From: Archegozetes longisetosus
Taxonomy: Eukaryota; Arthropoda; Arachnida; Sarcoptiformes; Trhypochthoniidae
DNA: 64,000 bases
Reading direction: 5' to 3'
Assembly: GCA_018873245.2 (NCBI GenBank)
Contig: JAEMBT020000004.1
Location: 434,001-498,000 of the forward strand
Part shown: positions 13,138-25,500 of the stretch, piece after piece
Layout of the letters: each line of letters opens with the position of its first letter
How positions within the stretch are numbered: position 1 is the stretch's first letter
Notes under the pieces: generated by a model
Told to the model about the DNA's origin: nothing
Seen by the model: the letters and a program-made list of their open reading frames with translations, nothing else
The model's database searches: none
Position numbers and translations under genes: made by a program

Positions 13138-14229
13138 CTGAATTACCACTTCTATTGGACAGCTAGTCTATCTGGAGTTTGAAAATTGTTAAACTTTTGT
13201 GAAATCGCTAGACATTACTGAATGCAATGCTTTCGGTTCGCGGATCACTCTCCGAAAGTTAACTGTTCTAAAGTGAACATTTCAAAACCCTATTTTTTGT
13301 GCCCTATTAACCTGCTTATCCCAACAGATATCTCTGTTTCGTCATTCAGTTGATTGTACGATAAGGACTCTGAAATTTTCTAAGGGTTTTACTGATCAGT
13401 AGTAAAAAATCACTTTAAGCTTCAACTTAGTGAAATAAAAGTTTGTTAAATGTCTATTACTATTCGCAAATCAAAATATAAGTAAACTTTAGGTGTAATC
13501 TGACTATTAACAAACATAACTTTGATCATGTTGCGATCCTTTTCATGTCAGGCTCAGATCAATTTTGAAACTTTGAGTGTTTTACTTAAAAATTTTAGCC
13601 CCAAAAAGTTATCTTCCTATCATTTAGTAAATTTCAAAGTTCCTAATTGTATCTTATTATGATTTCGTTGAATCACAATATCTATTAAAATCATCAATTC
13701 AGAAATTACTTGTTTGAAAATCTTAGGCATGAAATCATGAAAAATTTTTAATATTAACTCAATCAAAATAAAGTTGAAAAAAGGCCAGAGTCCTGTAACA
13801 ATAATTTTTAAACAAATGGACAAATATTTCTCCTATCTCTATCATAAGTACTAAATAATGATCTTTTATTAAGTTTTCAGTAAAATTTTGGTCGATTGTG
13901 ATTATCCTGTAAAAAGGGAAACTTTTTTCACAAAAAAGAGTTAGGGTATGGAAAATGGGGTTTTGAAGAGTCGACCGAACATATGCTTATATCCTCATTT
14001 CTATTTTATTAACCGCTTTTAATTATCTCATACAATTCAATATTTGATTGTTTGATCTAATTCTAAAAATATATTTTCTACAATTCTATTCACTCACAAA
14101 TTTTCATAGGCATTACTGATAGTTAGCCTGAAGTTACTTGTAAGATTGAGTTTCATGACTGTTTTCTATTCTCACGAATTCGAATATTTTTACTCATGCA
14201 GTGCTAACTAGATGCCAACTTTCTCTGTA
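13138..14229. other. Non-coding stretch
   Basis: It holds the 3' flank of the double-PPSY gene and AT-rich sequence. The open frame on the minus strand at 13620-13823 has no splice or homology support. Confidence 0.4.
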
Positions 14230-14593
14230 CAGTTGTACCAGAATAAATTGTTCCAGTCAATCACTGATAGGCGATTAAAAATCCTTATTTCATTAAAAAC
14301 ACCGAGTGCGTAATATCAGAGAAATATAAGTTTTTAAAAGTTCAACCAAAGCTAAAACTTTACAACATTAAATGGAAATAAATGTTATGACTAATATGTA
14401 CGAAATGACTAACAATAAAGCATTTAATCACTTCATAATCAGCCATCTGTAAACATCTTTTGCAATGAAATAGAGGTTAATCACTGATAGGGGAGAAGTT
14501 TTATCTGGCTCAGGCTAATTCACTTTTTAAGTTGAAATTTAATCCCTAAAGTGTTAACTTTTTTCACTGGAAGAATTTATTCTGACACAACTG
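14230..14593. mobile_element. Tc1/mariner-type MITE with TA target site
   Basis: Terminal inverted repeats of about 28 bp (CAGTTGTACCAGAATAAATT at the left, the complement of CAGTTGTGTCAGAATAAATT at the right) match at about 25 of 28 positions. TA lies immediately outside both ends (14228-14229 and 14594-14595). The 364-bp interior is AT-rich and non-coding. Confidence 0.7.
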
Positions 14594-14595
14594 TA

Positions 14596-15604
14596 CCGTC
14601 GACAGATAAAAGTTATGTATTTGTCATCACTAAAAAGATGCAGAAGAGTTCATAAACCTAAGGGCTCAACAACTCATTCATGTCTGTATTAAGTTTAGTG
14701 ATATTAATCAATAAATGAATACTTAAAACATTAGTTTGGAACTCTGGTAAAATAGACTTTGACTCATCTTTGTAGTTGAGTCAATGCCACATCTGTTACA
14801 AGAAGTGATAGCTCGAGAGAGCGGTCCGACTTATCGTTAAAATTATTTAAACTGAATCACAGTTGACTGTTGAACTATTTTGATTGAAATAGTTTGATAT
14901 ATCTTATCAACAACTTTCATTCTATAACTTATGAATATTAAATAAACTGACTTCAGCTACGAACAACACTATTACTCATATTATGTTTTTTAATTACTGA
15001 GTAATGCTATAATTTGACACTATAAACTTATAGTTTCAATTTCTGTCTCGTCCCTCTTATCCAAACGCATCAGAGATTAATCCGGGATCTATGCATAACT
15101 TCTTTCGACCGACTGTACCTCTTTTATTATTCAAAAACGCTCGCTTCTAAAGCCAGAATAAATTAAATTCTAAAAAAATTCCTGAACTATATTATAGAAT
15201 TCTTTTCTCGAACAAGATTTGTTCAAAAAGTTCAGAATAGACTTTATGAATATATTTTATTGTTAAAAATATCAAGAGAATTATGATGAAGGTTTGAATC
15301 ATTTGAAAATTATCCAGATGTAAGAAATTGTAATAAATAATTAATAAAACTCTTATGTAAATTTTATTTTTGTCAAAATTCCAAAAAATAATTGTGATAT
15401 GTAATTATTGCAGACGATCATATTTAGTTAGGGTTAAGTTTCGAACTATAGTGATAATGCCTTATGACTAAGCGCGCTTTTACTGAGAATATGTGCAGAA
15501 CTTGACTCCAGACATTATTAGTTGACGTCATCTTAAACAATTACACGCTAAGTTGTAAGGCAAAACTTAATAATAGTAATAACTATTATACTCATACTAC
15601 AGAA
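14596..15604. other. Non-coding stretch
   Basis: No gene or paired repeat was recognised between the MITE and the mariner remnant that follows. Confidence 0.4.
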
Positions 15605-16155
15605 CGATCAATTTATCGTTTCCACCCGAAAATCTTTAATAACTTTTAATCTCAAAAGATACAATGGCAAAATTTGGTTTGAATGTGCTGCATTTATTGA
15701 CAAATAAACTTTAATCATTAAAACCCGGATACATCATTCAAAGTGTTAAAACTCTAACTAAACATGTTGTTGACCATAAAACAGTGTTGTCGAAAATTAT
15801 TTTATCAGTTGCCATTACAGTCTCCTATTTGACCGATCCCGACATTTTGCGGAGGAATTTGAAAAATTACGTTATTTGCCTAATCCTAAAAGTATTAATG
15901 AATTAAAATTAAGCATTACTGATGAAATTAGGAAATAAGTATTGAAATTCTTAATAAAGCTTTCGATATGGTGCGTCGCGTTCAGTTGTGTTATGCTATG
16001 AATGGTGAACACTTTTAACATTTTTTTGCGATTTAATTTAATTTGCCAATAAATGAAGCATATTCAAGCCAAATTAAATCACTGTATCTTTTAGATTTTT
16101 TTTTGGAATTAACAAGTTATTAAAGATTTTTTTGGCGAAAACGATAAATTGATCG
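15605..16155 (+). mobile_element. Decayed mariner-type element with C-terminal transposase trace
   Basis: The ends are inverted copies (CGATCAATTTATCG at 15605-15618, complement at 16142-16155), and the similarity continues inward for about 110 bp. The interior keeps a broken transposase C-terminus on the plus strand: LPNPKSINELKLSITDEIRK near 15880-15937 and, after a stop, MVRRVQLCYAMNGEHF near 15969-16017. This corresponds to the last ~50 residues of a mariner transposase. It is non-autonomous. Confidence 0.7.
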
Positions 16156-16392
16156 CTCCGTACTATAATTACATTTGCTTCATAGCTATCCAGACAATCA
16201 TTTTCAACGATTGCCTCATATTATTGTTTAATCCACAAAATATTGAATAATTCAGTGATTGATACGATTAGAGAGATAGAATTTTGAGTTATTTCTAAAA
16301 CAATGAAATACTAGTATATATTACTCTAAAAAATATTAGAATATAAGGAAAACTAGGTTGAAATTATATTAATTTTCATATCAAATTTGTGT

Positions 16393-16902
16393 TTATTTGT
16401 ATTTTTTGTGTTGTATCTTATTTCTACAGAACCAAATCAGAAAACGTAAAACCATAACAATAGCTGTACAGATAAAGCATGCAATCCATGCAAACAGAAA
16501 TAGCCACAAATGGCACTCAAACTCGAGTTCGCCTTTTATTTCACCACAATATGGTATCGATAGCCTTAACTCAAACACTGACACAATATATGAAAATATT
16601 TGTAGTGACACAATGAACGTGAACAGAAAGATAGCCACAACTTTACAGAACTCTTTCTCTGGATCTTTAAACTGACTCAACCATTGCTTAATAGCATTTG
16701 GTAATATTTGCCTATCATCCAAACTTCGTGGTGCGTTCCAATAATTGTAATAAAATTCTTGTTGATTTGCTGATTCATCTTCATATTCGTCGTACACTAA
16801 TGGACTGTAGTCTTCCTCATTATAATAGTATTGTTCGTCATACGTGTAGTCGTTACAGTGTTTTTTATGTTCACTATATTCTTCTTTATGATGAGTAGAC
16901 AT
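16393..16902 (-). CDS. Tyrosine-rich, acidic-tailed two-TM membrane protein
   Basis: A single exon encodes 169 residues. The start chosen is the ATG at 16902-16900; an upstream in-frame GTG is not needed. An acceptor-like AACAG lies just upstream, so a 5' untranslated exon is possible. Residues 1-60 are rich in Tyr, Glu, Asp and His (clusters such as DEQYYYNEEDY and QQEFYYNYW). Two hydrophobic segments lie at about 86-110 and 132-156, separated by a loop with two cysteines (YCGEIKGELEFEC), and the protein ends in a basic tail (NKIQHKKYK). The layout suggests a small membrane protein with both termini on one side. No family was recognised. The tyrosine cluster could be a phosphorylation or sulfation substrate, which is speculation. 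Confidence 0.65.
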   Translation of the reverse strand: MSTHHKEEYSEHKKHCNDYTYDEQYYYNEEDYSPLVYDEYEDESANQQEFYYNYWNAPRSLDDRQILPNAIKQWLSQFKDPEKEFCKVVAIFLFTFIVSLQIFSYIVSVFELRLSIPYCGEIKGELEFECHLWLFLFAWIACFICTAIVMVLRFLIWFCRNKIQHKKYK

Positions 16903-18740
16903 CACTGTTAAAATTTGTACGCAAAAATCGTTTTCGATATTTCAGATCCAAAAAGTTTTCAAGTTCAATTGTTTATGAGCCTGAAAGGTTTGTTTAGTAA
17001 ATTTTCAAAATTTTTTGAATAAATTATTCAAGGAAAATTTACTCAAACCTTAAGAATCGAATATTTAAATGCATTTAAAATAAGCGAAACAAAACTTACT
17101 TCAAATTTTTCAAATCAATACGATCTTTGACCAGTAAGCTATCTGTTGTTGTAAGCAGTTATCATAATACTTAGAATTGAAATAAGATTCAAGCAATACA
17201 TACTTTAAACGTCTGAGTGCAACTAAAAGAACTTGTTTTTCAAATCGCTTTATTGATTATCGAAAAACTTGTTGATAAACTAAACTGTTGTCATAGAAAT
17301 AAACTAATGTTTCTTATGAAAGCAGACTATTGTAAATGCAAACGCGACGTATCTGTAATTTTATTTGTCAGAATTACATTCTTACCAGATTTAATCAATA
17401 AGATATTAAATTTTTTATATGACTTGATGCTAATTGAAATTTTTTTTATAATTTGTAGATTTCAATTAAACCTTGTTATAAAAGAACGATAAAAATAAAA
17501 ATCAAACAATAATATGTGATAGCATTAATCGAACATATTTTGAAGCCATATTCAATACGTATATTTAATTCGTTGAATTTTTCTTTAGCCTACCTCTTTA
17601 GTTTTTGAATAATTGATAATTACATCAGAATTTATTGCTTATGATTGTGAAACAGTTACAATAAGTCCAGAGATGATCTCAAAATATAATGATGAGCAAA
17701 AAAATCGGTGACCACCGCATAGACCAATTCCAACTTAACCCAAAGAAGTTTTTGATCCCAAACCTTTTCTGTTTTGTCCAATGGTCATTTCATCCAAAAT
17801 AACAAAAATAAATATTAATTTTGACCCAATATTATACTATGAATAATTTTTTCATTGATTGATTACGAGTCTAAAGATATGTATCAAAATATTTGCACAC
17901 TTATAACATGTTTATTTGCATTTCCAAAAATGATTATTGAATATTTTTGATTGATATGAATGAAATACAATTGATTAGAGCTTTGAGAAACCGTGAGCAG
18001 CCGATTTGTCATTTTTTCTATTTAATAAATTTGCAATGTAATAGCACTTGACAAAAGCATCAACCTTTACTCTTATTTTATGACATTGTGTCAAGTAAAC
18101 ATAGGGTTATATCTCTGGGTTAAAAACCTCTTGGATCAAATCAACTCGAGTCAATCAGGGATAAATCAAACAATCGAAATATTCTAATCTTAATTTAAAT
18201 ACTTTTTCTAACGTGATCTTCAATTTCTTAAGATATTTAGAAAATGTAGCGCAGTAAAGTTTACGACATGACTTATGTGACAAACTAAGTCAATCAAAAC
18301 AATCTTTTTGCCATTCTCATATGAATGAGATTTTTCAAGAAGTTGACTTCAAACAAAGAACGATGAAAATAAGTCTATGGGATTCTGGCTATCCATACAT
18401 CCGGGATCTCATGATATATTTTAATAAAGGTCACTATCCTGATCAAAATTGTCAATGGATCCACCTCTGTATAACTTATAGTTTATCCGCTAGATGTCCT
18501 TAAAGTAAACGTTTAAAATGAATCTTCGATTTTCTCTAAGGATATTATAGATATCGAAAAACGGGTTTCATAATTGTAATCGAAATCATATATCATATAA
18601 TAAAAAATCTTAAAGTGGAAAAATTCGATATAAAATATTTGGATTTCATATTCGGAATCAGCGTTAATAAATACATATAGATCAGTTGAAAAGTCAATTT
18701 ATAAAATAATGAATTTCAATAACATCTCAAAACAACACAA
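16903..18740. other. AT-rich intergenic stretch
   Basis: It may hold a 5' untranslated exon of the minus-strand gene that ends at 16902. No coding exon, RNA gene or repeat pair was recognised; the open frames at 17217-17492 and 18321-18503 have neither splice context nor recognisable content. Confidence 0.4.
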
Positions 18741-19030
18741 ATCATGTCTTCACAAAGTGAAAACGCTACGGTTCATAGGGAGTCGGCCCCCAGGGCTCCT
18801 ATGGTTCCTCAACTGGCTACTGGGATGACGGAAAATTAACAGCATCAAATTGGGTATGCCAGCGGTACCCAATTTGATGATCAGACCCAGACCGCTGAAA
18901 TGGACCCGAGATACCAATTCCCGCAGAATTTTTAAATGATATCTGGGTGAAATTGGAGGACCAAGAGTAAATATCGGCGGCGACTTTCAGGGAATTGAGT
19001 GGGGGCGGAGGGTGGGGTCCCACCTATGCA
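18741..19030 (+). pseudogene. GC-rich island with broken coding-like frame, unidentified
   Basis: This ~290-bp block is markedly more GC-rich than its surroundings. From ATG at 18744 the plus strand reads MSSQSENATVHRESAPRAPM before a TAA near 18839. The same reading continues past the stop (QHQIGYASGTQFDDQTQTAE) and, after an apparent 1-bp frame change in a T run near 18930, gives FLNDIWVKLEDQE and RELSGGGGWGP. This looks like a decayed protein-coding fragment of a different base composition. I do not recognise the family; a processed pseudogene or retroelement gag-like remnant are both possible. Confidence 0.35.
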
Positions 19031-19754
19031 TTAATGTATCAATAATAACAAATAATTATATCTTATATTATATAATTGATAGCCAGGGTTTGTCAAGCTT
19101 CTTTGATACTTGCATTTTATTATACTTTTAGCTGCTTTAAAAGAAAATATCGATTAGTAATAGGTTATTACTAAAGTTGATTTTGTTATCAAATCTATTT
19201 TCTGAATTATGAGCTTATTTTAATCTAATTATCAAATTTTTTTACAAAAAGCCGCATATTTTAAAGTTATCAAGCATTTGTTTAAATAGTCTTCAAAATA
19301 ACACTTCGGAAAATTAATTTAATTAAATTTGATTATTAAATTAACTTTGACACTTATATAAACACTTAGTTTTACTTCATTTTTGTTTATGATATTTTAA
19401 TCCATGTTTTCAAAATTTATTATCATTTCTAATATTTATAGGAATAATTTGACATGAATTTCATAACATTGTTTATGCTAAAGCTGCAGTTTTAAAAGTT
19501 GCAGTTTAGCCTGCGATCAGTGAATTTATGGCGATTTCTAATAACTCACTTAACAAGTTTTTGAAACCATTTAAATAAATATTTTTGAAGTGAACTTCTT
19601 GAAGAAAAACTCATTCATATTCACAAGACTGAAAGTCGCTCTACATTCGAAAATTAATTACTGATAATCTATCGTAAATTTCATCTTGATCCAGTAAGTC
19701 TGAATGCGTTAAATGCTTTTTAAGGTTATCTGAAGCACGTTGTGAACTTTTATC
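19031..19754. other. AT-rich non-coding stretch
   Basis: Nothing recognisable between the GC-rich island and the large palindrome. Confidence 0.4.
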
Positions 19755-20491
19755 TAACGAGGGAAGTTCGGGACTATGTAATAACCTATTTCAAAAATAT
19801 TTGTATGGCATAAATAACATGTCATATGATGTCCGAAAAGGCATATAAAAAGGCTGACCGCTAGACACTTATAAGTTATGACCACTCAAAAAGTGATTTC
19901 CTATGGCTTATTTCTATTGATTCATATGTATTTTGCCTATCATATATGTGCTCTAATTCAGTCAAATTACTCAATGAATGACAATTATATCGTTAATAAG
20001 GAAAAAGTTCAAGCCATTTTGAACAAAAAAGAATAAGTTTTATACTTAAAAGTAAGATTCTATATATCAGTAGATCTAAATTTTCGTATTTATCTTATCT
20101 CTTAAATTTTTTTTTAGAAATCCATTGAATTTAAAAGATATGATAGATACGAAAAATTAGAGCTATCGATATATAGAAACTTACTTTTAGATATGAAATT
20201 TCAGATTATCTTTTTATTTGTTCAAAATGTTTTGAAGTTTTTCATTGTTAACAATATTATTGCCATCCATTGAGTAATCTGACTGAATTAGAGTACATTT
20301 TGATAAGCAAAATACGTAACAATCAATAGTAATAAGCCATAGAAAATCACTTTTTGAGTGGTCATAACTCATAAGTGTCTAGCGGTCAGCCTCTTTTATA
20401 TGTCTTTCGAACATCATATGACATGTTATTTATGCCATAAAAATATTTTTGAAATCGGTTATTACATAGTTCCGAACTTCTCTCGTAAGAT
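19755..20491. repeat. Large palindrome (~740 bp), foldback type
   Basis: Nearly the whole stretch is self-complementary around a centre near 20125. The outer arms match well (for example GACCACTCAAAAAGTGATTT near 19878 against AAATCACTTTTTGAGTGGTC near 20343). The inner arms continue almost to the centre, around TTACTTTTAGATA. No coding capacity. A foldback transposon or a recent inverted duplication would both give this; the divergence between the arms argues against an assembly artefact. Confidence 0.75.
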
Positions 20492-20684
20492 ATTCGTGTT
20501 AGGAAGAAAACAGTTATAAACTTTTCACAATTTGATAGTACCATATAAAACGAAATAATCATCTAAGGCAACTAGAGTAAAGTGATGCGTGAGGATGTAT
20601 CCAAGGGATAATTGATATATTTATAAAACTGCATTCAATAACAAAAGCACGTGCTTTTATATTATTTGATTGAAACATTTAATT

Positions 20685-21567
20685 TAGAGGTGTACAGATC
20701 AAAGAAATCCGATTCCCATCCCATTCTGTCCCGTCGAAACTCTATCCTGTCCCATTCCGTACCGAAGAGGCTAACTTTTGTGCCGTCCCGTTCCATCCCG
20801 TTTTATCCCGTTCATCTCATTCCTATAGAAACTATCAACTGTAACAATTGAATACCAGTGATGGATACAGCGAGTCTTTTTATTATATAATGAAATAGAT
20901 GCGAAATTTCAACTGTATTTAAAACAATATTGTTTAAATTCTTATCAAAGTTAAACCTAATAAGAAGCACTCAATCAATATTGTCAAGATCTAAATTAGA
21001 TCTTCTATCTGCAAGCAGTAACGAAAATAGTATAAAGTATCAATGATTTACACGTTATAAAAACGATTATTGGTGCAAACTTTCATTCATACAAAATTGT
21101 ATTGAAGTCAAGCTAAAAGTTTGATAACGATATGAAAAATTGTATTAATTCTAAACTGTTGATAATCTAAACTCCCTTTCAATTTAAAAGTAGTGTTCAG
21201 TACTTATACTCATAATCTAAAACCTAAGACTCAGATTAAAAAAATACCGAATGACTAAAGCGTTATAGATACTAGTGCTTAATAAGCCCTTTTGATATTT
21301 TTCAATAGAGAAGATGCTCACCTTGCAGTCAAAGCTTGACGTGTTTTTATAATAACTATATTTTGTTCAGGACGTTCACCAATTACGTTTTTGTATTTTT
21401 TTAGAAAAATCTGTACCTTTGAGAGACTGGAACATAAAATTCGGTTCCATTCTACGGTACGGTATCTCCACGGGATTTCTGAAAGTCATCAGTCATCCCG
21501 TCCCATTCCGTGTCTAAATTTTTAATTCTACGCCGTCCCGTCGACGGAATCCCATTGAACATCTCTA
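20685..21567. mobile_element. hAT MITE with CCCGT-rich subterminal repeats and 8-bp TSD
   Basis: The ends are TAGAGGTGTACA and the complement of TAGAGATGTTCA. A perfect 8-bp duplication ATTTAATT (20677-20684 and 21568-21575) flanks the element. Subterminal regions at both ends carry many copies of TCCCGT or CCATTCCGT, the kind of subterminal clusters hAT transposases bind. The 883-bp interior encodes no transposase. Confidence 0.8.
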
Positions 21568-21575
21568 ATTTAATT

Positions 21576-22620
21576 CTGAGAGTGTATGTAATTATAAATG
21601 TTCCTTAAATACATGGCAACGAGCTCTCCATCAGACGCTATCCGTATCTATCGCGCTTTATTTTGTTTTAGGGTGTACAATGCAAGTCAATTGCTTTAAA
21701 TCATACCGCCGAAATGATGCATAAGAACTTATTTTTTAGATCAATACAAAAATACATTAAAACCAGTTTATGATTTGGCGTAATCATTAAGAAAATTAGC
21801 ATTGTGGGGCATCCTGTTCTAATCGTCACTCTATCAGACAATAATGTCTTATACTAGATGCGGCATTTCTTTCAATAATTTTTTAATATTTATTGCAGTA
21901 ATTTATCGATCAAATTTATAAATAAATGTTTATTTTATTTATTATGCCGTTGAGTAAGTTTGACTGTAGTTCGTATTGGTCAAAAAAACATGCTTTCAGG
22001 TATTGCAACAAAGTATCATTTTCGGCTGTATGATTAAAATCAATTGACTTATACTGTATATACTGTACAAATGAATAAAATGTGATATACTAAACGCATT
22101 ACAGTGTGGTCCTCAATAGCTTAATCTTCAGTGGGTTATAAGTAATTTATAAGATATACTGAAATAAAAGTATGACTAGCTGTAGATTATGATCATCCTG
22201 AAATTACTTGACTTATTTTTACTCATCTTTTCTCAGAGCATATTTTCTTAACTATACTAATCACTTAATCATAAGTTTATGGCTTGACCTCTAAGCCTGT
22301 TTGCCTTCGGAGTGTAAAAATAAACCTTTATCTGTAGAAATACTAGTTTTAAAACGTTATCTCGAGTTAAATGGATTTTGTAAGTTATATAAGTCACACA
22401 AATTCAAGTTTATTACATAAGTGGCAATGACAGTAACAATCAAATCAAACAAGTATTGCTTCAGTTAAAAAACCAGGAATTATGCATTTGTTTGATTGCG
22501 TAAATATGATCTCATCTTTTAAATAGAATTAAAAATTTTGTCTTGTACTTTTAAGTTTTTGTTATGTCAAAAATAAATTCAGATTGTTTACGAGTCATAC
22601 CTATTGTATTGTCACCTAAA
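21576..22620. other. Non-coding stretch upstream of the secreted-protein gene
   Basis: It presumably contains the promoter of the gene starting at 22621, but no specific element could be assigned. Confidence 0.4.
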
Positions 22621-23468
22621 ATGAAATGTGTTTTAGTGAAAATTAATTCCGGAGCGATTCAAAGTTCTGTTTTCCCAGATTAGATATTGATTATAAAAAG
22701 GATAACATATCTATTGCATCTTTATGTATGAATATTCCTCTTATATTTGTTCGATTTTTCAATCTTATTTTGATAATTATTATTATTTTTGTGTTATATA
22801 AAGATGATAAAAGTTAACTGATTTTATGAACTATAAAAAATATTATATGATAAACTAATTGTAATACTATTTTTCAGTTATTGCTTTTATTGGTTACTAA
22901 CTGTTATTCTCTGCCTTATAATGGATATGAAAGCAACTTCAGATACAATAATGGATGGAAACCAATTGATTTGAGGGAGAGCGTTGATTCTAAACTTGAT
23001 CACATTATAAAAACGGGAAAAACATACAATGAATACGAGAGAGGAAAGCTCTCAAAAATACGTTCAACACAAAAGAATCATTTCCTTCGACAAAGCTATA
23101 ATTCCCCTCAAAGGGATTGTGACTCAACCACTCAGGAATATTCTTTGCCTCAAATTCCTTATGAGACAATTTCTCCTCTAAAAACTAGATTTATTAGGAA
23201 AAAATACTACCCTTTACATGAAGGATATATTCCCTTTGAAAAAGAGTATATTTCATTGCAATCTCAACTGGTTCCTATGACTGATCAAAGACGTGAACGA
23301 GAACCCGATCTGAAAAGTTATTCATCTCATAAGGATATATCGAAAACTCAAACATCACCTCTAGATTTAGTGAATTCATTAACACAATCGCAAATCAATG
23401 ATTTACTACCATTGATAGAGTCATTGATTTCTAAGATTACATCTGACGGCAGTTATGAAAAGAGATAA
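22621..23468 (+). CDS. Secreted basic protein of unknown family (two exons)
   Basis: Exon 2 (22878-23468, acceptor TTTTTCAG) opens with a hydrophobic run LLLLVTNCYS but no ATG. A short upstream exon at 22621-22635 (ATG AAA TGT GTT TTA, then donor GTGAAA) joins in phase and gives MKCVLLLLLVTNCYSLPYNG, a textbook signal peptide. The predicted precursor has 201 residues. The mature part is basic and rich in Tyr, Ser, Pro and Gln, with YSLPQIPYE, KKYYPLHEGYIPF and EKEYISLQSQ as recurring Y-x-x-P/L-like elements, and has few cysteines. It ends with a leucine-rich amphipathic stretch (LVNSLTQSQINDLLPLIE). An AATAAA follows at 23467. No family was recognised. A cuticular, salivary or neuropeptide-like role is only speculation. 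The short first exon has a weak donor, so the start is the least certain part. Confidence 0.6.
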
Positions 23469-25500
23469 ATAAAAAACTTCTAAACATTCGATTGCGTACT
23501 CTAAAACATTTTTATTTAATTAAATTGACTCAATTTTCTAAAATAATTGTACCATTTTTCAAAAAATAAGTCAATGTGAAAACTTATAGCTATTGAATTG
23601 AACTAATAAAGAAAGAAACAGACTATTTTTAATAAAATTTGACAACTCACATAGATCATTTGCAGCAATAGGTTTTGAAGTTTGTGCCATTTCCATAAAG
23701 TTAAGATTTTTCGTTAAATTAAACTTAAGGTGAAATAATAGTTTAAATTGATAGTCTCAACGTTAATATATGTTTTAGTAGTTTTTCAATCTGTTTGGGA
23801 GGTTGTAGGTTAATAGGAAAATGTGTCGCAGGTTCGAGAAAACATGAATGTAAAACAGAAGAACAAATTGAAAAACTTCAATCTTTCTTTTCTTAGATCG
23901 GACTTTACAACTAAAAAGCTCCACAAAACGGATATCAAGCGTTTATTTGTAATTTCGTCTTACCACTAACCATTTAAATATTTAATTATTGAAAAATAAA
24001 ACTAGTGTTAGTAACAGTGTGGACTAAAATCATAAGCAAGAAATTGATGACACCATATAAATAACAGAGTATGTGAAGCAAATGAAAAATAATAAAAGGT
24101 TACTGCAATGAGTTTTAGTTATAATCAGTAATAGACATAATGATTAGATTCTGATCGTTAAGTGTACTTTTGTCGCAAAAGTGCTAATATCGAGAAAATA
24201 AGTTCAACACGACAGCTGGCTATCGACAATCACTTAAGAAGTGCAATTTCATTAGCATTTAAACGGATATTATAGGTAACCTAACGCCTAACAATCATAC
24301 TATATCGTAACAAATGCAAGATAGTAAGATCACTAAAATGTTGAGCAATACCGAGGTAATGAGAGCATCTTTTTCGGAAATTGATATATAAGTAGTAAAT
24401 CTGATCAAAGTGAAAATTGTCATAAATTACATAAAACATTACCAAATTTTTTTATCACAAAAACAGTGATTTATGTCATATTTATATATAATTCTATATC
24501 CATAAAGACACGAATCGATATCAGTTATAATGAAATCTATGATTATTAACAAATAATACATTTATAAACTGAACTAATCCTTATTTAAATCTTTTCTAAG
24601 AATCTTTTTTAATTAATCAATGTTCAGGCTATATAGAATTGAAAGATACGGTAAAGAGAAATTTTGTACGTATTTTACTCTATTAGATGCTTTCACTCAG
24701 AGAGCGTTTCTCTCATGGAAATGGAAAAGTGAATCCATTTATCAAAGGTTATGCGAAGACACCATTGAAAAGTTATATCAAGTGTCATTGAGAAAGAAAA
24801 AACACTGTTAGGTTTGACTGACGAATTCAGGACCACAAAGTTATATTTAAATTGCTACCAAGTGTGTAACACATTACATTCTCTACATCGTTTACAAGTT
24901 TGCCTATATTGTGAAAAAGTGTGGAATCGTGATACCAATGGTGCAAAATATTGTTTAAAACGTTATACTTTATCAAATCAAGGTTGTCCCTAAATAGTTT
25001 ACAACGTTCGCGATAAAACTAACTCCAAAAGCATTTTTCTCAAGTCGTTTTGATAAAAAGTTGAGTAATAATGTTAATGATTGAGCCTAATTTTGAACTT
25101 TTATAGATTAGCTTCACAGATAACTGAGATAAGCACTAAAATGCTGCATGAAATAAATGAAAGGTTTTTATTCTGAGAATTTTGAAAGTCTATATTTCAA
25201 ACCCGCGAAACTTGGAAGGATTGAAAATCGATATTGAAAATGAAACTAAAAAACTTCTGAAATATTCATTAATACATCTAATAATATGATTGAACGAGTT
25301 AAGGCCTGTTTGGTGTGCGACGGAAAATATTTCCAAATTTAGTGTAATCAGCTTTATCTTCTCTTTGAACACTACTTTCATTTATTTAATAAAACAAATG
25401 AATGAAAGTTGAAATTATGATTTCTAAAGTTAATAATCAGTCAATACAGATATCGAATTCTTAAAAATCGTTTACCTATGACGTTTGACTGCAAAGGATA
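23469..25500. other. AT-rich intergenic stretch
   Basis: No exon, RNA gene or repeat pair is convincingly supported. Confidence 0.4.

Noticed and set aside
16397..16898. Plus-strand frames opposite the tyrosine-rich protein
   Set aside because: They overlap a longer minus-strand frame with two clear TM segments and carry no recognisable content.
24620..24811. 63-codon frame with an ATG
   Set aside because: No domain, splice context or compositional signal beyond chance.
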